From: Nioella sp. MMSF_3534
GTDB taxonomy: Bacteria > Pseudomonadota > Alphaproteobacteria > Rhodobacterales > Rhodobacteraceae
NCBI RefSeq assembly: GCF_030732985.1
Contig: NZ_JASHJX010000030.1
Location: 1 to 52,348, forward strand
Reading direction: 5' to 3'
DNA: 52,348 bases
A model generated the notes under the pieces. That model worked only from the letters and a program-made list of their open reading frames with translations. It had not been told where the DNA came from and made no database searches. The position numbers were made by a program, and so were the translations under genes. Positions 49,361 through 52,348 of this stretch are shown piece after piece; the first letter of the stretch is position 1; every line of letters starts with the position of its first letter.

Positions 49361-49522
49361 TTATTTGGTCAGCAGCAGCTTGCCCGCCCGCGTCAGGCGC
49401 AGGGTATAGACCTGATCCTCCAGCGCGATATAGGCGACGCGGCTGTCGCCGAGCAATTCATCGGCACTGTGGACCGGCGCGGATTGGGCCAGGCTTTGGG
49501 GCAGGGGGATCTGGGCGGTCAT
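49361..49522 (-). CDS. hemP: Hemin uptake protein HemP
   Basis: Encodes 53 residues; the C-terminal half reads [16 protein letters not shown], the diagnostic HemP motif. HemP is a small protein tied to haem/iron uptake and in some bacteria activates haem receptor genes. The ATG at 49522 follows AGGAG at 9 bases. A perfect 15-base palindrome about 94 bases upstream suggests iron-responsive control. It stands alone: no haem receptor or transporter is next to it in this window. The longer frame upstream crosses the promoter and is rejected. Confidence 0.92.
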   Translation of the reverse strand: MTAQIPLPQSLAQSAPVHSADELLGDSRVAYIALEDQVYTLRLTRAGKLLLTK

Positions 49523-49615
49523 CTTGGGGCACTCCTGTTTCCGGGCAGCGTGTTCGCTGCATCTGTCGCGGTTCCTGTTGACGTCAGTGGCTGCGGGAGG
49601 CTGGCTGGTGACAGG

Positions 49616-49630
49616 TTTAATCTGATTAAA
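49616..49630. promoter_or_regulatory. Perfect palindrome upstream of hemP, candidate iron-responsive operator
   Basis: TTTAATC-T-GATTAAA is a perfect 15-base palindrome in the hemP/tig divergent gap, 94 bases ahead of hemP and 187 bases ahead of tig. Its form (TTTA...TAAA with 1-base centre) resembles Irr/Fur-type iron boxes of alphaproteobacteria without matching the Irr consensus exactly. Function is inferred from symmetry and the downstream hemP gene. Confidence 0.55.
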
Positions 49631-49816
49631 AGAGTCGGATATGTCAAGCCCGAGGTGGCGCCCGGAAAAACAGGAATGCGCGGGATTCCCGGCCATTCGG
49701 GCCATCGGCCCCGGCTTTGGGCTTGCATGCCCGCCCCCGCCACCCTAGAAGGCCACAGATTTTCTTATCCCGTCGCGTCCCCCCGGATGCCACGGGCCCG
49801 GCGAACGAGGAAAAAC

Positions 49817-51142
49817 ATGCAGGTCAACGAGACCCTGAACGAAGGGCTGAAGCGCGGTTACGAGATCACGATCACCGGGGCCGAGCTGGAAGCCAAAGTC
49901 AACGAAAAGCTGGAAGAAGCCCGCCCCGAAGTGGCGATGAAGGGCTTCCGCAAGGGCAAGGTGCCGATGGCGCTGCTGAAAAAGCAGTTCGGCCCCCGCG
50001 TCATGGGCGAAGCGATGCAGGAATCCGTCGATGGCGCGATGCAGGCCCATCTGGAGGAATCCGGCGACCGCCCTGCGATGCAGCCCGAAGTGAAGATGGT
50101 CAACGAGGACTGGAAAGAGGGCGACGATGTTGTCGTCTCCATGTCCTATGAAAAACTGCCCGAGATCCCGGAAGTCGACTACAAGGCGCTGAGCCTTGAG
50201 AAACTGGTCGTCGCCCCGGCAGAGGATGACGTGCAGGACGCGCTGAAAAACCTGGCCGAGTCGGCGCAGAACTTCGCCACCAAGAAGGGCAAGGCCGCCG
50301 ATGGCGATCAGGTCGTGATCGACTTCGTTGGCAAGGTTGACGGTGAGGCGTTCGAAGGCGGCTCCGCCGAGGATTACCCGCTGGTCCTGGGCTCCAACAG
50401 CTTCATCCCCGGTTTCGAGGAGCAGCTGGTTGGCGTGAAGGCCGGTGAAGAAAAGGCCGTCGAGGTGTCCTTCCCCGAGGAATACGGCGCCGAGCATCTG
50501 GCCGGTAAGGCCGCTGTCTTCGACTGCACCGTCAAGGAAGTGAAAAAGCCGGTCGCCGCCGAGATCGACGATGAGCTGGCCCAGAAATACGGTGCCGAAG
50601 ACCTCGCCGCCCTGAAAGGCCAGATCGAAGAGCGTCTGAAGGCCGAATATGCCGGTGCCGCCCGCGCGGTCATGAAGCGCAAGCTTCTCGATCAGCTTGA
50701 TCAGGCCGTGAAATTCGACCTGCCGCCGTCGCTGGTCGAGGCCGAAGCCAAGCAGATCGCGCATCAGCTGTGGCACGAGGAAAACCCGGACGTTCATGGC
50801 CACGATCACCCCGAGATCGAGCCGACCGACGAGCACAACGGCCTGGCCGAACGTCGCGTGCGCCTTGGCCTGCTGCTGGCCGAGCTGGGCCAGAAGAACG
50901 AAGTTCAGGTTTCTGACGCCGAGATGACCCAGGCGATCATGAACCAGGCGCGTCAGTACCCGGGCCAGGAACGCCAGTTCTTCGAGTTCATCCAGCAAAA
51001 CCAGGCCGCTCAGCAGCAGCTGCGCGCGCCGCTTTTTGAAGACAAGGTCGTCGATTTCGTCTTCGAAATGTCCTCCGTGACCGAAAAAGAGGTCACCAAG
51101 GACGAGCTTCAGGCGGCTGTCGAGGCGCTGGAAGAAGAATAA
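49817..51142 (+). CDS. tig: Trigger factor, ribosome-associated chaperone and peptidyl-prolyl isomerase
   Basis: Encodes 441 residues. The N-terminal ribosome-binding domain has the signature G-F-R-K-G-K-V-P near residue 44, the middle FKBP-type isomerase domain spans about 150-235 ([13 protein letters not shown] and G-F-E-E-Q-L-V-G), and the C-terminal helical chaperone arms follow. It binds nascent chains at the ribosome exit. The start at 49817 follows GAGGAAAA; the longer frame upstream lies in the divergent promoter region. The middle linker has a His/Asp-rich stretch (H-G-H-D-H-P), unusual but not disruptive. A good terminator follows. Confidence 0.97.
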   Translation: MQVNETLNEGLKRGYEITITGAELEAKVNEKLEEARPEVAMKGFRKGKVPMALLKKQFGPRVMGEAMQESVDGAMQAHLEESGDRPAMQPEVKMVNEDWKEGDDVVVSMSYEKLPEIPEVDYKALSLEKLVVAPAEDDVQDALKNLAESAQNFATKKGKAADGDQVVIDFVGKVDGEAFEGGSAEDYPLVLGSNSFIPGFEEQLVGVKAGEEKAVEVSFPEEYGAEHLAGKAAVFDCTVKEVKKPVAAEIDDELAQKYGAEDLAALKGQIEERLKAEYAGAARAVMKRKLLDQLDQAVKFDLPPSLVEAEAKQIAHQLWHEENPDVHGHDHPEIEPTDEHNGLAERRVRLGLLLAELGQKNEVQVSDAEMTQAIMNQARQYPGQERQFFEFIQQNQAAQQQLRAPLFEDKVVDFVFEMSSVTEKEVTKDELQAAVEALEEE

Positions 51143-51168
51143 TCCCGACCCGGTTGGGCCGAAACAGG

Positions 51169-51200
51169 GGGCTGCGCTACGGCGCGGCCCTTTTCTTGTT
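51169..51200 (+). terminator. Rho-independent terminator of tig
   Basis: GGGCTGCGC pairs with GCGCGGCCC (nine pairs, one G-T) around a TACG loop and is followed by TTTTCTTGTT. It starts 26 bases after the tig stop. Confidence 0.88.
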
Positions 51201-51502
51201 GCGATATGATGCGCGCAAAGCCCCGATTGGGAAACAATATTTTTGCCAAATGGTCCGAGTTTTCATTGGCCATGCCGCGCATAACGCGGTTATGCTTTGC
51301 TCGAGCCATAATCCTGTGCCATGCTGGTGACGATTTTTTTGAACCTTTAGCGCCGCTTGCGGCACCTACACCCAGATGGGCACGCGTCCCGTCGCACGTC
51401 GGAAAGCGGATTCGGCCCGCCATAGGTCTGACCGGTTTCACAGATGAAACGGCCCAAGCGGCCCCCGAATGTGCTGTAGGGAACCAAAGGGAGGAAACGG
51501 AC
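51201..51502 (+). other. Intergenic stretch between tig terminator and small membrane-protein gene
   Basis: About 300 bases without a convincing gene. It is A+T-richer than the coding regions, with T-runs (TTTTT near 51240, TTTTTTT near 51333) and a CCGCG/CGCGG mini-hairpin near 51274-51288. Promoter-like A+T segments lie in 51230-51340, but I cannot assign specific -35/-10 boxes. It could hold a promoter with a long leader for the small gene at 51503 or an untranslated RNA; nothing beyond that is supported. Confidence 0.3.
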
Positions 51503-51673
51503 ATGCGATCGGTTTTGCCGATGAACATGATCCATACGGGACTGTTTCCGGCCATCGCGGCAGGTCTCTTTATCCTTGTTCAGTTCCTCGCCGCCCCCCT
51601 GATCCGTCCTGATGCACGACCCGTTCCGGTCCGCGCCACGCGTGATCACCACCCGACCCGGAGGCCGCGATGA
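51503..51673 (+). CDS. Hypothetical 56-residue single-pass membrane protein
   Basis: A strong GGGAGGAAA ribosome-binding site precedes ATG 51503. The predicted peptide has a short polar start, one membrane segment (about residues 12-32: T-G-L-F-P-A-I-A-A-G-L-F-I-L-V-Q-F-L) and a basic, Arg/His/Pro-rich tail. I recognise no family. The good start signal and hydrophobic segment support a real small protein. A 170-base gap with an imperfect hairpin (51731-51756) separates it from the next gene. Confidence 0.5.
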   Translation: MRSVLPMNMIHTGLFPAIAAGLFILVQFLAAPLIRPDARPVPVRATRDHHPTRRPR

Positions 51674-51843
51674 TCCGGGAATGCCAATCAGTTTTTGCGA
51701 ATGACAGGGGCGCGCGCCGCCTCTGTTCAACGGTCCTGTCCGAACGGGCAGGGCCGAGCCGGTCGGAAAAGATCATGACCGCCCGGCGCTTTGGGACACA
51801 TTCTGTTCATGATCATCACCCCCGTATCTTTGGAGGAAAACCC

Positions 51844-52348
51844 GTGAGATACCTAGCAACGGCCGCATTCGGCCTCATCGCCATGACGACGGCGGCGGCA
51901 GCCTGTCCGACATATAGTCAGACCGGCGCCAGCTATACCTATACCGGAGATCAGCTCTACACGCCGCAAAGCTTCGGCGTTGTGGCCGGTGGACAGAACA
52001 ACATTGCCAACTGTGGCGTTCCGGGCGTGAACCGCACCGGCTGGGTCACCAGCGCCCCTGACTTCAGCTTCTACCTGTCGGGCATGGATCAGTACTATCT
52101 GGTGGCCGATGTGGTCAGCCAGTGTGATGCCGTCCTGCTGGTGAACACCGCGAACACCACCTGGATGTTCGACGACGATTCCAACGGCAACCTTGACCCG
52201 CGCCTGGAAATCCGTGGCGCCAACAATCTCAATGGCCGTCTTGACGTCTGGGTGGGCACCTATAACGGCACCTATTGCGACGCGACGCTGAACATGGAAA
52301 CCTGGTACGCGCAGGCCCCCGCACCCGCTCCGGCCCCTGGCGGCGGTG
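51844..52348 (+). CDS. Secreted cysteine-containing protein, N-terminal part (runs off the window)
   Basis: Starts with GTG behind a strong GGAGG site. A signal peptide (R-Y-L-A-T-A-A-F-G-L-I-A-M-T-T-A-A-A-A, cleaved just before or after C-P-T-Y) is followed by a domain of about 135 residues with several Cys (C-P-T-Y, N-C-G-V, Q-C-D-A, Y-C-D-A) and repeated aromatic/Gly/Asn segments such as T-W-M-F-D-D-D-S-N-G and G-T-Y-N-G-T-Y. Then an A-P-A-P-A-P linker begins, implying a further C-terminal domain outside the window. Cysteine spacing suggests disulfides and export. It may be the N-terminal module of a larger secreted enzyme; family not identified. Confidence 0.75.
   Translation, partial: MRYLATAAFGLIAMTTAAAACPTYSQTGASYTYTGDQLYTPQSFGVVAGGQNNIANCGVPGVNRTGWVTSAPDFSFYLSGMDQYYLVADVVSQCDAVLLVNTANTTWMFDDDSNGNLDPRLEIRGANNLNGRLDVWVGTYNGTYCDATLNMETWYAQAPAPAPAPGGG

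Noticed and set aside
49469-51142. A longer trigger factor starting about 350 bases upstream
   Set aside because: The extension crosses the hemP coding region and the palindrome-bearing promoter; the start at 49817 has a good ribosome-binding site and gives the usual N terminus.
1-52348. tRNA, rRNA, CRISPR array, toxin-antitoxin pair or prophage genes
   Set aside because: No cloverleaf-like segments, repeat-spacer arrays or phage structural or integrase motifs were recognised on either strand by reading; low-level elements could still be missed without a search tool.

Overview
This is GC-rich, gene-dense DNA of an alphaproteobacterium, most likely a Rhodobacteraceae/roseobacter-group member. 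The evidence is an intact beta-hydroxyaspartate-cycle cluster (bhcRABCD), an alphaproteobacterial C-P lyase cluster, TctABC and TRAP uptake systems, and ATGA-type stop/start overlaps throughout. All calls come from reading translated frames and motifs; no database search was run. No rRNA, tRNA or CRISPR was seen. The only mobile-element trace is a decayed IS5-type transposase near 13.6-14.0 kb.

Region 1 (1-13.6 kb) is a catabolic block. It holds the tail of an Asp/Glu-racemase-fold protein, a tripartite tricarboxylate transporter (tctB, tctA, tctC), and a formylglycine-type hydrolase of the phosphonate monoester hydrolase/arylsulfatase family. These are followed by a nearly gapless operon for an unknown, probably aromatic, acid: a phthalate-dioxygenase-type reductase, Rieske oxygenase alpha and beta subunits, an acyl-CoA ligase, a thiolase-like protein without the catalytic Cys and His, a DUF35 zinc ribbon/OB protein fused to an apparently dead SDR domain, a metal-dependent cyclase/hydrolase, and an SDR. 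This is the least familiar system in the window. The thiolase-like/DUF35 pair resembles retro-aldolase pairs that shorten CoA-linked side chains.

Region 2 (14.0-27.9 kb) is a phosphonate gene set. phnGHI-JKL-N-M run leftward. phnF (GntR/HutC) and a second phnM paralogue diverge from phnG. Further on, phnC-phnD-phnE-phnE-SDR-hexapeptide transferase run leftward. phnP and the DUF1045 gene are not in the window. Two small ORFs (28 and 80 codons) sit between phnI/phnJ and phnN/phnM with ATGA overlaps at both ends.

Region 3 (28.1-37.7 kb) holds small regulator-controlled units. These are LysR with pirin, YcaC-like hydrolase, FMN reductase and DUF2798; GntR/FCD with an Asp/Glu-racemase-family enzyme and a divergent ThDP enzyme; LysR with a divergent enolase-superfamily enzyme; and MarR divergent from the next block. 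Several intergenic gaps carry clear dyads that are good operator candidates.

Region 4 (37.8-49.4 kb) holds a FAD amino-acid oxidoreductase, a TRAP transporter (DctP-Q-M), a BASS-type transporter and a YiiX-like lipoprotein. Next comes the beta-hydroxyaspartate cycle (bhcA-B-C-D with divergent bhcR), which converts glyoxylate plus glycine into oxaloacetate without carbon loss. The oxidase/TRAP unit may supply glyoxylate or glycine to it; this is inference.

Region 5 (49.4-52.3 kb) holds hemP behind a perfect palindrome, the trigger factor gene tig with a good terminator, a small membrane-protein gene, and the start of a secreted cysteine-containing protein that runs off the window.
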